Notes: generated by a model from the sequence alone, not told the origin. A DNA stretch of 64,000 bases from Branchiostoma floridae (GCF_000003815.2 NC_049980.1:34944547-35008546), one strand, 5' to 3'. Shown: positions 44,266 through 57,312, numbered from the stretch's first letter. Translations and numbers: made by a program.

Positions 44266-44374
44266 GAAAGAAGAGTTTAAAGTTGACCTTGAGGACCCAC
44301 ATGTTGCAGAAGACTTGGGCTACCTTCTCCTGGACCTCACTCTGGTGCCAAAGACTAGCGATGAGAAGGAAGAG
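44266..44374 (+). CDS. MCTP: MCTP exon 4: end of the first C2 domain and linker, phase 2 to 0
   Basis: A 109-nt exon whose first base completes the Arg codon begun in exon 3. It encodes KEEFKVDLEDPHVAEDLGY, then LLLDLTLVPKTSDEKEE, and ends at GAG|GTGAGT. LxLxDPH followed by an acidic DLG and a hydrophobic LLLxLTLVPK strand is the conserved last two strands of MCTP C2 domains. It is the only one of the twenty tandem starts that continues into coding sequence. Acceptor choice is ambiguous: AG at 44265 gives the family-like length, but AGs at 44208 and 44151 would give in-frame 19- or 38-residue insertions between strands. A 22-bp repeat (GTGTCTTTAAGCACCATT) follows the donor at 44393-44445. Confidence 0.95.
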
Positions 44375-44445
44375 GTGAGTCAGCCTTCCGGGTGTCTTTA
44401 AGCACCATTCATGTGTCTTTAAGCACCATTTATGTGTCTTTAAGG

Positions 44446-47400
44446 AATGCAGTATTTTACAAAACACCTTATAATTAGTATCCATGTGTTTAACCTTCAG
44501 CCAGATAAGGTAGTCCCTTATGCCTTTTTCACATGGCGGACATGACTGGGTGTTATTTTAGAAATAAGTTTTGTCTGATTGCCTCATTGCCCTCGTTTTC
44601 GATCTATCATGGCCGCCACATGGGAAGGGTGTATATGGGGCAGGTAGCATGTAGAAAGAGGGTTTTTAGGAGACAAAACACCCCTCCATGTGCCTTTGAT
44701 CCCCAAGCTACTGAGATATCAGCTAACAGCACCAGATTTGTGTCAGTTATGTGGTGAAGCAGCAAGGAGAACATACAAGGGACTCAGAGATGGACAAAAC
44801 ATCCGATTCTTGATAACTTGTGTAAGATCATCAATCTTGCTTTGGTGACATGTTTGCGAGTCAGCTCTACTGTTATGTGTGTGTGTGTGCATGCGCGCGT
44901 GTGTGTGTGTGTGTGTGCATGTACATATACAAGACTCTGTGTACAAATAGACAGAGAACCTTCCCAGCCTCTTATTCGCATGTATTTTATATAATTATGT
45001 ACAATTATAATATTAGAATATATCATCTCAGAGTCCATTGCAGTAATACCATAGTGAGGTCTTCAATCTGTCTATCTCCAATAACGCCTGATGTAATGTC
45101 ATTATTCTGGTGCTAAGCAATTTAGGTGCCCCCTGGATGGTTGTTATCACCAGCGGCTGTCAAATCAAATGAAGAACACAGATTGGCAGCGGAAAATGTT
45201 TCAGTCTTCATAATTACTGTGGAGAGTTGGCAGCTATGTACATGTAGTGGTAGCCATAGTACCATGATGGTTCTATGTACATGTAGTGGTAGCCATAGCA
45301 CCATGGTTCTATGTACATGTAGTGGTAGCCATAGCACCATGGTTCTATGGAGGAAAATATGTACTAGCCTGGTCCCGACCTCTGGTTGATAATGTATGTA
45401 TGTTAAGCACCATGCTGTTTTTACTGTAGTGGGAAACTGGTGTGTGTAGTGTGCTGTTGTCAGCAGCCCTGCCAAGAAGTCATGCTCACCTGACATACAT
45501 GCTACTTGAAAGGGTTGCAGTCTTTAGGATGGGACGATAAGCTGGGGTTCACTGTTCATTGTTGATCTGTATGTGTGTGTGTGTGGAAGTCTGTTCCCTG
45601 TAGCTCTGTCCGTGGTGGGAAATGGCGTAGCTGGATAGAAATGCTGTGGTGACCTGCGGTGACCTTGATCAGAAGTTGCTGCTGAGTGGCCCTGGCTAGT
45701 GTGACCATGGGTGTCCCTGGTACACAGCAACACAGTCAGCCACATCAGTATTGTTTCCCCTGACATTCTCATATTCTAATAACAACTTTAGATTAGTTAA
45801 ATCCACTAGGTATTTTCCACTAACTCTGAATATACCTCCATGTTGGGAACATAAAAAGATCTATAGTTAGAAAAGACCGATTTTTGATGACCTTTCCAAG
45901 CCAGCAGATGGTAATTTGACCAGCAAAAAAAGTCTAGTAACTTTCCCATAATATAATATGACATTCAGACTTTATAGTTCATAGCATCAAATCTATAATC
46001 AATCTCTAGAAACAAGTTTATATTTAGCCTTCTTGCATGGTTCAATACGAACATTTGACCTGTTGGCATTGATTTGCATGGAGTCCCAGTTTTGCTGACA
46101 TTAGTCTGGAGTCCACATGTGTAGTCAGTTAACAGGTATTCAGATACTGAGTAGACCTTACAGCCCCGTTCCTGGACATTTTCATGTCTCCTGTGATAAC
46201 TATGACAGATCACAGCCCAGTGCCTGAGGAACTGCTGCAGTTATGCGACTCGATAGTTTATATGGCTTTATCTGACTGATTTATTATGCCTGTTAAAACT
46301 GCATTGCTGAGAGGGTATTTGGTATTTCCTGCAATTTGATATATTTTACATAAATGCTCCATCCAGAAGACCTTCATTTTTATATAGTGGGAATTTTATA
46401 TGGATGATTTATCATATGACTACTTAGGTTCCTGTTAAAATTGAATTGCTGAAGGGTACGTGCTATTTCCTGCCATTTGGAGCGGGATTTACATAAATGC
46501 CCTATCCAGAAGACCTAAGTAGTCAGATGAAAGGGAGAAAGTAAAGAATCACTCATTAGATTGAATGGCAGTCATATTCAGAAATCATAATGTCATAACT
46601 GTAGTGTTCTAATAACAATAGAATTGAGAAATATTTTCCATTGGCTTTGTAGATATAAACAGCAGGTATGAACTGCTAAATAGCACAGTTAAAACTTAAT
46701 AAGATGAAGTGCTGTGAAGTTTCCCTCATTCACACCTCATACACTTATAATAGCTTACAGCATTGCCCAGTAGCTCACCTGTCTCAAATTGCCTTCTATT
46801 TTTCATGGCAAGTCGGTAGTTTCAAAGCCCAGTGGCATCAGCTGATTATGTTCAGTTTTGCAGTGAAATCAGACTCACCATTTGGCACAAACTACCAAGT
46901 AATAGACTAGGACCAGATGACTGAAATGTAGTAGAATGTTATTAATCTTAGACTTCTCTTGAAGTGATATTCTTATAATTGTGTGTGACGATGAAGATCC
47001 ATGGACCGCTCTTCTGTTTTCTTCATACATGCCTAACATGACCCAATCTCTATTTTCTGGGATTTCCCAGGAGTGAAATATGCATTTTGTGTTGTCTAAA
47101 TTGTCACTTAGTTCCTTGTGAAGCAAGCCCATCTATTGGGTATTAGGAAGAAAGCTTCAGAAATGCTTTGTGACAGTACAATTCAGAGAGAGACCAGCAT
47201 TTCCATCCACTGTAAGCAGTCTTAGGGCATCACACTGGGAAATCTGTGACTATGCAGAATGGATACAGCAGTATCAAAATTGGTGCTGCAATAGTCATAT
47301 TTTTGTCTATTCTGAGCTACAATACAAAGTATGACAGAAACATTTATCTTTATTATTTTTTTATAAATTCAAAACATCTCGGTAGCCCCTTCTTGTACAA

Positions 47401-48516
47401 CAAGTTGTAGATTTCCAAGAGGACCAGCAAAGTGGATCCTAATAACTTGGGAAAAATTGGAACATAAGTTATATTTCATCAGAAATTGGACATGATGTAG
47501 AGAAAGAGAAATTGATACACTCACTCACACTCACTATCCATGGTTAGATTATACTGCTGCTGGGTTCCCTGACGCAGGGGTAGGCAGCAGTCGGCCAGTC
47601 TTCACACTCCGCTTCCATTTGGATACAAATGAAATAAATAGCGCAAAGTAGTTACATATGATTTATAGTCAGCATAAAATGTCCATTCAGTGTCCAATAA
47701 GCCCAGCTGGTCTTTACAAGTGCCTGACGTAACCTTCCTTCAGGCTCCTGTCTTACTGCGCTGCTGATAGTGACAGATGAGCGCAATAATGTCTCCCCAT
47801 CATGATTAATGGTAGAGGATAAAATGTCAAAATCTGACCTACTTTCTTGTTTCATATTTGATTCCTCTGACCTCTGACCTCTGATGAACCTCGTGAGTTT
47901 TCAGCAGCTTGCACTGAATAGTGCTGATTACGTTGTGTTTAGAATAGGATCACCATTAATCATCATCTAAATAGGAAGGCAGAAAAACTATACCGTTCAG
48001 CAGCTACAAGAAGAACTGCTCATTTTTACAGGCACCTTGTTACAATCAGTGTAAGTTGTCTGTCGCCTTCAGACTGAAGTCAATTGTTGCGGTCTCCGCT
48101 GCCTGATTATAGGTTGCCTCATGATTTGTCCCATTGGAAGCATCATGAGAGACCGTCGGGACCGGCTGTCCGCCTTACTGTGTCAGTCTGGATCAATGAG
48201 TCATTAGGCATAGGGAAATTAATGTGGGCTTTCCCAGAAAGGCAGTGAAAAATCAGGGGTGATAGGAAGGGATTTTATTTTTTCAAAATTTCAGTTCAGT
48301 GATCAACAAATATAGGCACAATTATGTAGGTGTCAATGTAAAAGGGCCCTCGGTTTGGTGGTTCTGTGTACTTGTATATCACTTTCTGTACGGCAACAGA
48401 CATGAGTAGCACATGTTGTAAAGATTTGTATAGCCTTTGCCAGTGGTCGATCTCCCCAAAAGTTCCAAGGGTTGGTCGTATAATCGTAAGCACTACATTT
48501 TTCTCAAGGCCTGACC
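44446..48516. other. Large intron, first part: short repeats only
   Basis: Contains a (GT)n tract at 44876-44920, a 36-38-bp repeat at 45236-45352 (CTATGTACATGTAGTGGTAGCCATAGCACCATGGTT, three units), and a dispersed word GAAAGGGTTGCAGTCTTTAG near 45508, also seen near 8777. A partial duplication links 46300-46390 with 46430-46520 (CCTGTTAAAAYTGAATTGCTGA). No exon or gene is supported. Confidence 0.6.
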
Positions 48517-48985
48517 ACCCTTGCACCAGTACCAGCTGTAGGGCCTGCCCTTGGTGCTGAAAGCCTGGGGACTGATGTGTGATATCCACTACTCTGTTGC
48601 TGCTGTTCCTGCTGTTCTTGTTGCTGCTGTTCCTGCTGTTCCTGTTGCTGCTGTTCCTGCTGTTCCAACTATTCCTGCTGTTACTGCTGTTACTGTTCCT
48701 GCTGTTACTGAGCCTGTAGACTGTGATGTAAATCTGTCCTCCTGCTGTTCTGTACCCTTGCACCAGTACCAGCTGTGGGGCTGCCCTTGGTGCTGAAAGC
48801 CCGGGAACTGATGTGTGACATCCACTACTCTGTTACTGTTGTTACTGTTACTGTTGTTACTGTTCCTGCTGTTACTGAGCCTGTGCTGTTCTGTACCCTT
48901 GCACCAGTACCAGCTGTAGGGCCTGCCCTTGGTGCTGAAAGCCTGGGGACTGATGTGTGATGTCCACTACTCTGTTCCTGCTGTT
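48517..48985. repeat. Three copies of an 80-bp block separated by CTGTTCCTG-type microsatellites
   Basis: The block CTTGCACCAGTACCAGCTGT, then AGGGCCTGCCCTTGGTGCTG, then AAAGCCTGGGGACTGATGTG starts at about 48520, 48757 and 48898. Between them are (TGYTGTTCC)n and (TTACTG)n microsatellites. Frames on both strands (for example the Asn/Ser/Arg-rich minus frame 48296-48763) are products of the microsatellite. Confidence 0.85.
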
Positions 48986-51499
48986 GCTTTTAGCATTCTG
49001 AGTCTGTGGATCGTAATCTAGATCCTTTCTGGGGTTTTTTTGCAAGTAGTTGTCAGTGATATCTATTTTAAAGGTACTGGCATTTGTACTAATTTACTAA
49101 TTTTCAATTATTTTTCACGAGTTTTGTAACCAGTCAGTCAGTGCATATAATATTAAGCAGAGCTGTAAAAGTTGCCTCACTCACACTCACGCAATAACTA
49201 TCCGGTTTATCGTCTGTTGTTGATGTATTTCATGTACAGATATGGGCAATATTCTATGCTTTAGATTGGACCACCATTGCCATGCAGAGATTATGATTTA
49301 TATGATTCTGAATGTATTGATCTGCTGTAGCTGTAATATATACAAAATTACCTGTCATTTATTTTATCTATGCTGCATTGACCTTTACTTGTATATCAAT
49401 AAGCATCCATATTTAAGTGTTTAAATATTGACTAATATTATAACGTAGATAAACATCACTATTTTCCAACAACAGTGTATAAAATGGTTGACATAGCATC
49501 CACAGTATGCTTTCAACATGCAGATGCCCGTATAAGCCGTACCTTCTCTTATCAGCAGGACGAATGAAAGACAAGATAAATCGATAAGAATTTTATCTGC
49601 TTGAAATTTGATTTCCCACGTCTTACATATCATCAGTCTCCTGCATAATAAACGGATAACTGCTATACTTAAGCGATAACGTCTATACTTTAGCAGTCAG
49701 GAGTGATTATTGTCCTCAGTATTCATCGGTGCATCAGAATCAGAGTGATTATTTATACATTACTGATGTATGTGAGCTGTACTTGGGTAGGGAGGGGCTG
49801 TTAGGGAGTCTGGTGTCTGTGATCTGTCCAAAAGGAAGAAAAAGGCGCTGGCAAGAGAAATTATGGGAGAACAAATTCTGAAAATAGGAATGACATTAGT
49901 GACGTGAAACAGTAAGAAGTACCAAAAACTGAGAAATTTAGTTGTTAGATCTTCAGTGGTGCCCCAACTGCCAAATATTTAGACTAAGATGATGAGATGA
50001 TCTGTCCAGAAACTGGACACAGTAGCAGCTCTTTTGTCCTGAATACTCAGTGGTAGGTGAGAACTCTGAGAAGGGATGATCTGCCAAACATACCCTTTAG
50101 AAGAAAAGAATGTGCATGGTTCAGATGCCTACAGCCTTTGGTAGCATCTTTCTGACTGTTGGAAGTTCCTGTATGGTCTGGAAAAATATGTCCCAACTGG
50201 AGATGGAAAACAGAATGTTGTAATAAGCTGGGCGTTTTCAGCTTGATACTTGTTTTAATATTTGACTGGTCCTTATTATCTGGGGTATGATTTGTTAAGA
50301 GGTAAATGTTATTTTATTCTGCTGCAGTCTGTGTTTTTCAAGGCCAGTCATTCCACGATGGGAAACCTGCTGCTGTGTAAAGTGACACCGCTGTCGGTCA
50401 GCTGGTGGTGAGAAATGCAATTAGCAGCCACGACATGCAATTAACCTTAAACAGTATCGATTGTCATAAAGGTTCTTCCCTTTGTTAAGGAGTAAAGCTG
50501 AGGTCCATTACATTTACACCAGCCCTGATTGCTGGGCAGGATTGGTCAAACATCTTACACCAAAGGGGCAGCCGTAATCTCAGCTCACTGTTCAGTACCG
50601 TCATCATTAACAACAGTGGGATGTTTGTTATTGGGCAGTGGTCATGTTAAGGCTGTATTGTTGGTCTGATTTATGAGAATACATTTTGCTATTTCATGGT
50701 TATCATTTCATTTCATCCATTCCTCTGTTATGTATATCAAGTTTACTTCTTATATCATCAAAATCAAGCTTTTGTCATGACCTTCCTCAGTAGCCAGGCC
50801 AATGTCTTAGTCAACTTGTTCTAAAACCTGTGTAGAGATTTAGGCTCTTTTAAAAGAAGTCACAGAAAAGACAGATGAGGATTGAGTCTGCCACTATTTC
50901 TTCACTGTAATATCAAGGTCATAGTAACAATGCTAATATCAACTGAACTGAATATCAATAGTTTGTTTCACTCATGCTGTTTGTCCAATGGGTTTGATGA
51001 TGACCTTGGCATCACTAGAACAATAAAAAAATACAATCAGATCAAAAATGTGGATAATGCCCTACAGCCATGGGGAGACTAAAGGAGGCTTATAAAACTG
51101 GGTTGGCAAAATCACAATGCTGCATCTTTGTACTACAGTAAGACTGAATCACAAAAAAAGGAAAATGTATGTGGACAAAGGTTGTTGTTTTCAGGTTTAC
51201 GCAACATTCAGGCTGGTATGGTGAGAAGCAGGTCATGCCAGTATTGATCGTTGTTCTGACTGAGCAGTCGTGTGATTTGGTTCTGATTCTCATCAGATGA
51301 GATCAGGACAATCTCATTGGAACATAACCAGCTTTATTGTGAACGTAAATCACTGCATGTTTCTTATCCAGACTAAAGCCAAAACCTTTCAGGCTCTTAG
51401 AGCTGGTGCCAATGTTCTCATCTACTCTCACAGTGGAGCTGTTTCAGAGAAGATGGTATCTCACATCAGTAGGAGGTGCACATAATAGTTTACTGTGAA
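48986..51499. other. Large intron, middle part, nothing recognised
   Basis: AT-rich sequence with only short frames. No repeats, inverted termini or exon-like homology were noticed. Confidence 0.5.
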
Positions 51500-51527
51500 A
51501 GTGTAGCGTTGCATGTTTAAGTGGTGA

Positions 51528-51632
51528 GTGGAATATGTTATCCCCACAGTAGGGGCATCTTCTCTGGGTAGTTTTAAAGAACGCTTGCAGATAGATGTGC
51601 AAAAGTTAGGTGTGACGGATCCTTCGGTGTAA
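51528..51632 (+). pseudogene. C-terminal end of a LINE reverse transcriptase (5'-truncated)
   Basis: The frame reads VEYVIPTVGASSLGSFKERL, then QIDVQKLGVTDPSV and a stop (TAA at 51630). The pattern of Trp/Tyr-x-x-hydrophobic-Pro, then ASSLxSFKxxL near the stop, is typical of the C-terminus of non-LTR retrotransposon ORF2 proteins. Upstream of 51528 the frame is not clearly LINE-like, so the copy is 5'-truncated, as usual for LINEs. The 3' region follows at 51633-51778. Confidence 0.55.
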
Positions 51633-51778
51633 TAAACCCAGCGGCTGCCGCGACGCATGCCTGTGAAGCTGGTGTGTTATGCCGAACGGCGGTTATACCG
51701 GCTATATGGATACAGATACAGAAGCTGGTGTGTTATGCCGAACGGCGGTTATACCGGCTATATAGATACAGATACAGG
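51633..51778 (+). repeat. LINE 3' untranslated region with a duplicated 55-bp unit
   Basis: GAAGCTGGTGTGTTATGCCG, AACGGCGGTTATACCGGCTA and TATRGATACAGATACAG occur twice in tandem (51666 and 51721). The same text appears alone at 16432-16493. Confidence 0.65.
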
Positions 51779-51889
51779 AACTATCGTAGTGGTGCAGTGA
51801 GGAAATTCAGCTGTGTTTATGTTATAGGTTGTTCAATGGAGTGAATGTTCAAGTTAAATGTTCAAATTTACAGCAGCAGAAATGAGTGT

Positions 51890-52310
51890 TCACGTCAATG
51901 TTACCATCTATTCTCACAGTGGAGCTGTTGGAGGGAAGATTTTATCTTCACATCAGTGACAGTACGAGGTGCACATAATGGTTTATTGTGTATGTTGGTG
52001 GTGGTGCAGTCAGGAAATTCAGCTTTTATCCACAATGCTTGAATGTTCCTTGGTTCTTGGGAGTGAATGTTGAGGTCAATGTTCCCATTCGCTCTCACAG
52101 TGAAGTGGAGCTATTTGAGAGTATGTGTTGGACACAATGGTTAAGTATGAAAGTGTTGAAGTCCATGTTCCCATTAACTGTAGCAGAAGTGTCAGTGTTC
52201 ACGTCAATGTTTTTCACATCTACTCTCACAGTAGAGCTATTTGAGAGTATGTGTTGGACACAATGGTTTAGTATGAAAGTGTTGTAGTCAATGTTCCCAT
52301 TCACTGTACC
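51890..52310. repeat. Degenerate repeat of about 140-150 bp, 3 units
   Basis: Phrases such as ATCTACTCTCACAGTGGAGC, TATTTGAGAGTATGTGTTGG, ACACAATGGTTWAGTATGAA and GTCAATGTTCCCATTCACTG recur in order. The earlier stretch at 51420-51440 (TCTACTCTCACAGTGGAGCT) is also part of it. Confidence 0.75.
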
Positions 52311-52380
52311 CCTGGAGCCAGATGATGGGACTAGATGCTGAGATTCCCCTGAGTCAGTATTGATGCAGTAAATCTACAGG

Positions 52381-52800
52381 TACAGAATTATGGACAATAA
52401 ACCACATACTCTTATACACATACTCGTATACACAAACTCTAATACACCTCATACAGAATTATGGACAATAAACCACATACTCATATACATATACTCGTAT
52501 ACACAAACTCTAATACACCTCATACAGAATTATGGACAATAAACCACATACTCATATACATATACTCGTATACACAAACTCGTATACGTCTCATACAGAA
52601 TTATGGACAACAAACCACATACCCATATACATATACTTGAATACACAAACTCGTATACGCCTCATACAGAATTATGGATAATAAACCACATACTCGTATA
52701 CATATACTCGTACACACAAACTCGTATACGCCTCATACAAAATTATGGCTAATAAACCACATGCTCGTACAAATATGGCTAATAAACCACATACTCGTAT
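52381..52800. repeat. 71-bp minisatellite, about 6 units
   Basis: Units contain CATACAGAATTATGGACAAT, AAACCACATACTCATATACA and TATACTCGTATACACAAACT. CAGAATTATG starts recur every 70-71 bp from 52383. Confidence 0.9.
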
Positions 52801-53052
52801 ACTCTCTGTCTCACTCATGGCAGGGTATAAATCAGTGTATCAGAGATACACCTGTAAAGGATGATAACCTCGTATATCTGGAGTAGGCAATATTCCAGTT
52901 TGTTACAGTGTCACTGAGATTATCATAGTTTTTTTTATTCAACTACCTATACATCAACAAACCTACAGTACAGGTACCGTGGACATATGAGCTAGTTTAT
53001 TTATACTATTGGGAAATGTAGTAAACAATCCACATTACAACTAGCCTGAGTA

Positions 53053-53248
53053 CTGTAAATGCATTTACTTTCGTGGTAGCAGAAAAATGGAGTGTTCATG
53101 GTGGTTTTAGGTTTGCGGTAGTGTCGTGGACTGCAGTAAAAACTATAATGGACAAATGTTCGAGGTGGTTTTAAGTTTGCGGTGAAGTGGCCACTGTGAA
53201 AACTGAGAACATAAAACCACTGCACTCATTTCTGCATAAATTTTACAG
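53053..53248. mobile_element. TA-flanked palindromic MITE, copy 3 (diverged)
   Basis: TACTGTAAATGCATTTAC at left and TTCTGCATAAATTTTACAGT at right, with GTTCGAGGTGG/CGGTGAAGTGG arms matching copies 1 and 2. CpG sites have largely decayed to TG/CA, suggesting an older insertion. Confidence 0.6.
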
Positions 53249-53469
53249 TGAAGTCTCAAACATCAAAACACCAATTATCATACCAAACAGCCCACCAGAC
53301 AATCATCAACATTCTCGGATTCAGGAACATGAAAATTCAAATCTCATTTCTGATGTCCTCTCTCTAATGTCGTCCGGGAAACTGACTTAGTTTTGCCTGT
53401 TTAGCTGTTTTTGTTCCCCGTGGTGACTACAAATATAGTGACGTCAGTAGTTTTAACTGGCGCGATCGC

Positions 53470-53632
53470 CCAGTAATAAGAGCAGGGTAGATTGTAGCTC
53501 TGACCAGCACAATTGCGTGGTAATAACGCCGGGGAAATCGTAGCTCTGACCAGCACAATTGCATGGTAATAACGCCAGGGAGATCGTAGCTCTGACTAGC
53601 ACAGTTGCGTGGTAATAACGCCGAGAAATCGT
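53470..53632. repeat. 46-bp minisatellite, about 3.5 units
   Basis: Units read GTAGCTCTGACCAGCACAAT, then TGCGTGGTAATAACGCCGGG, then GAAATC, starting at 53494, 53540 and 53586. Confidence 0.9.
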
Positions 53633-54200
53633 TTCCCTGGTTGAAGATGGATGACTTGTGAGACATGTAGGTAATCAGGCGTCCATCCGGGCTGCTGAAA
53701 TCTGAAGGTGTGTCCTTTCCATATCCACAGCTGTCGTGTGCGTTTATCTGTGTAAAATCTACTCAGATTGGGTATTTTTATACTGCAGTACATAATATTT
53801 GTTCCTTGTAGAGATGTACAACACCATATTCATTGTGGTGTATTTCCACCCAAATATGTAGAACTAGACATCTTTATTTATATAATATTATGATGATCAT
53901 CATATAGCTGTTAATTCTAGTACATTCAAGTGCTGTGCATTTTACCATCAAATGTCTACACAATAAATACTTGACTACATAAATATAGATAACTGTTATT
54001 CAATATCAATGTTATTGAGACATATTTTATATTTCACTACAGTAACAGTAACAGCACTTTGTAGATATGAGGCAAATGTTATTGCTGCTATTTGTGTTCC
54101 CTGTATTTTATATGGGACGAACGAACGAACGTATTTTATATCATCACTCAGAACGTGTTAAATTTTAATGCTTCTCGCTGCAGATGATATCAGTAATTCC

Positions 54201-54262
54201 TCACAGTGAGCACACCTGTCTGTCCAGGCTAGCCCTCAGCACACCTGTCTGTCCAGGCTAGC
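54201..54262. repeat. Two-copy 31-bp duplication
   Basis: AGCACACCTGTCTGTCCAGG followed by CTAGCCCT occurs twice. Confidence 0.9.
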
Positions 54263-54374
54263 CCTGCCGGAAAAATGTCAGACTCTGCTGTTCATGTAGG
54301 AAACATTCTGCATTAGTGGCATGTCTCTGCGTAATTATTCAATATTAGTTTATGAAATATGTCTGCAGTAATGT

Positions 54375-54640
54375 TGCACATTATTTACTATAATAACCTT
54401 AGTTTGATACCACCCTACTGTCTGAAATATGTTGTGTATGAATAGCGTTACATTGTTGACTATGATAATCTTAGTTTGATATCACCTTACTGTCTGAAAT
54501 ATGTTGTGTATGAATGGCGTTACATTGTTGACTATAATAATCTTAGTTTGATATCACCCTACTGTAGGAAATATGTCTGTATAAATGGTTTTACATTATT
54601 TACTATAATAAGCTGAGTTTGATATCTATAGGTGCTGATT
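54375..54640. repeat. 72-bp tandem repeat, about 3.5 units
   Basis: Units share ACTATAATAATCTTAGTTTG, ATATCACCCTACTGTCTGAA and ATATGTTGTGTATGAATGGC, with increasing divergence at both ends. Confidence 0.85.
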
Positions 54641-56830
54641 CTAAAGATTAGTCAGGACGACTGGATGGATGCTTCAGATGCTTTATAAGTCCATTAGCTG
54701 GCATACAAAAACAAAACTTGTACTCGGCTAATCTTTCTGGACATGTGACATTTAAAAATACGAACATACCACATACATGTCAAGTACTTCCAGTTATTTA
54801 CAGTGCAGCGCAGTTATTCAGACTGGGTTAAATGAATCGGAAAGGTCACTGAAGGTCGCAGGGGTGATGTGAACTGTGAGCTAGCTTGATGCTTGTTGAT
54901 GTGATTTGATATTAATATCACATTATGAATGATAACATGTCAGCAAGGGGCTTGCAGCATGTACAAATTTGATGTTATCAATCAGGCAGCTTGAAATTAT
55001 TCTGTTTTGGCTGATATGAAGTTTTTTTGTTTTTCAATCACTGAGTTGAAAATAGGAGTCTTTTTTTTTTTTCAAAATCAAAACAACAGCCATCCTATAC
55101 AACTGATTGTTCAGTCACTACATTATATATTATTTTCCAGATGGAAAGTTTATAGTCACTGTTTTTAACAATATATAATGTTCACCTTGGAAAGTCAAAC
55201 TGGGATCTCGGAACCCTGTGAGACCCCTGCGGCTTAGGTACTAATGCAGAGTGCTTGTGTGCTTTTGTATGGTTCCAACATAATCCAGTTGCCTATTAGA
55301 ATTAAGCGTTTCAACATCTAACTTCAAGTTGTATGTAGCAGAACATAATTAGACTAGATTATGCACCGTGTTCGTTGGGAATACAGCCTGGCTTTGCTGT
55401 GTGCTGGTTGAATTGGAAAATGTCACTGTTTTATTGAGGCCTTGGAGAAAAAGTTTTATTGGTATCAAATGAAAAAAAAGAATGCTGTATGATTTAATCA
55501 TATAACAGCATAACATTCTGTTTTATTTTTATTTTTATTTTTTTATTAGATATTTATTAATTTTCCATTATGATGAACAAAACATACAGACATTACAAAA
55601 AACACAGATGAAGCCACCCCTAGCAGATGCGTTACAACGGAATTAATAAATTGATAAATAATGACATAGTATGTTAGATAAAGATGCAACTTAAGCTTTA
55701 CATAAAGTAAATTGATACATCGATAAATAATGAGACAGTATGGTAAAAAGAAGATGAAACTTAAGCATTACATAAAGATCGCCACTTACTTCTGTTTTTT
55801 CTTTTGTTTAGATCTTTACAGTTGATTTTACCTATGACAAATCCAGGCGGAGTCGTGTATGTCTGTTCCTGTGTCATGTACTGAGGAGTAGCAGACTATC
55901 TCAGCTGGCTTTTACAGAATAATGACAGACGGAGTTATATAGGTGTTGGAATTCTGGCAACCTCCTACATGAATGTAAATCTATTTTGCCAATCAGTGCC
56001 AGCGTTGAGCTAATATTCTAGACACCAGCTTTCCTGACTTTCCCAGGAGTCCAGGCTAATACCTGCCAAATGCAGGCTTACACCGTCCCCAGGTGAGACT
56101 TGTATTGCTGGCGGGGTCCACATAGGCAAGTAGCTTCTCCTGAATCTTTATAGTAGGAGAGTGTTCCGACTCACGGCCGTGCCCCGCATCAGGTTAGGCT
56201 GGTTTGGTGATGCTGTAGGTCAGCAATGGTTACTGCTCTTTTGTTTCCCTAAAGGATCTTTTGGAGTTACGGTGAGATTTAGTCTAAGCTTAGTTATGTG
56301 TAATTCTGTGCCATTTTTCACGAAAGACTGTTGGCTTCATGCGCTTATGTTTCCCTTTGGACGTGTTTAGCAGTGCAGGTAAGATTAAAGCTTAACTTAA
56401 GCTTGGTTCTGTGCTGTTGTGTGAAGCAGGGTGGATTGTCACATCAGTCATTTTGGCAAGTAATACTGTCCAAAAGAGATCATACATTTGTGTGTGTGAC
56501 AAGCATTTTCCCACTGATAGTGGTGTAAGAAAGATGGCTGGCCTTGTGCTCTCTTGTCTTCACTCTTCTTGTTTCCCTATAATTTAGTATAAATACAGGA
56601 CCTGGTATTGTATAAGTTGAGGAACATTCTTGTTGTTGGTATTCTCTTTTTCAACCTTCTGTGTTTTTGCTATCAAGAAGATCTCACTCACACACATATA
56701 CATGACTCAAGCCCACAGTTTTTCGTTCCAATATTTTTTATAACTGAAGCGAGAGAACAGAAGAACCCATTAGTGCCACAAAACTGCAGGCATGTCAGGA
56801 ATTACAAATTTAAGGGACTTCAAAGATTTA
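54641..56830. other. Large intron, no supported genes
   Basis: Contains a short duplication near 55640-55770 (AATTGATAMATYGATAAATA, then ATGAMATAGTATG). The 56161-56370 + frame has no recognised motif. Confidence 0.45.
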
Positions 56831-56841
56831 ATTTCTTATTC

Positions 56842-56844
<3 letters not shown>

Positions 56845-56887
<43 letters not shown>

Positions 56888-56896
56888 TATATATAT
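56845..56896. repeat. (TA)n microsatellite
   Basis: A long run of TA dinucleotides interrupted once by AATT. Confidence 0.95.
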
Positions 56897-56905
56897 AAGA
56901 AACCG

Positions 56906-56994
56906 CTGATTTGTATGCTTGGAGATTTGTATGCTTGGAGATTTGTATGCTTGGAGATTTGTATGCTTGGAGATTTAGTATAATTGGAGATTTG
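56906..56994. repeat. 18-bp minisatellite (GATTTGTATGCTTGGA), about 4-5 units
   Basis: Four nearly identical units followed by a diverged one (GATTTAGTATAATTGGA). Confidence 0.9.
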
Positions 56995-57245
56995 TGGGAT
57001 TGAGTTTATTGCTGGCATTACATGTTTATAGCCGCCCTCCTACTGTGAACTACCTGGTAATGAGACATGTTTTCTGCCAGTCTAGCTGAGATAGTGGCTC
57101 ACTTAAGACTAGCAATAACGGAGGGCTGTACAAATCTTCTAGCGTCCATTTAGACAATACCCGCATGTCTCGTATTGCAGTCAAATTGGTCATTTATTGG
57201 CAAAAAAACAGCATGTCTTACCGCTACGTGCATTTGTTGTATATG

Positions 57246-57312
57246 AATGGTTGTAATATGGGAGGTTGTAGCATGGGAGGTTGTAGCTTGGGAGGTTGTA
57301 GCATGGGATGTT
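57246..57312. repeat. 15-bp minisatellite (GGGAGGTTGTAGCAT), about 4 units
   Basis: Near-perfect short tandem units. Confidence 0.9.

Noticed and set aside
48296-48825. Asn/Ser/Arg-rich and Gly/Thr/Ala-rich minus frames as a low-complexity protein
   Set aside because: They are direct translations of the CTGTTCCTG-type microsatellite.
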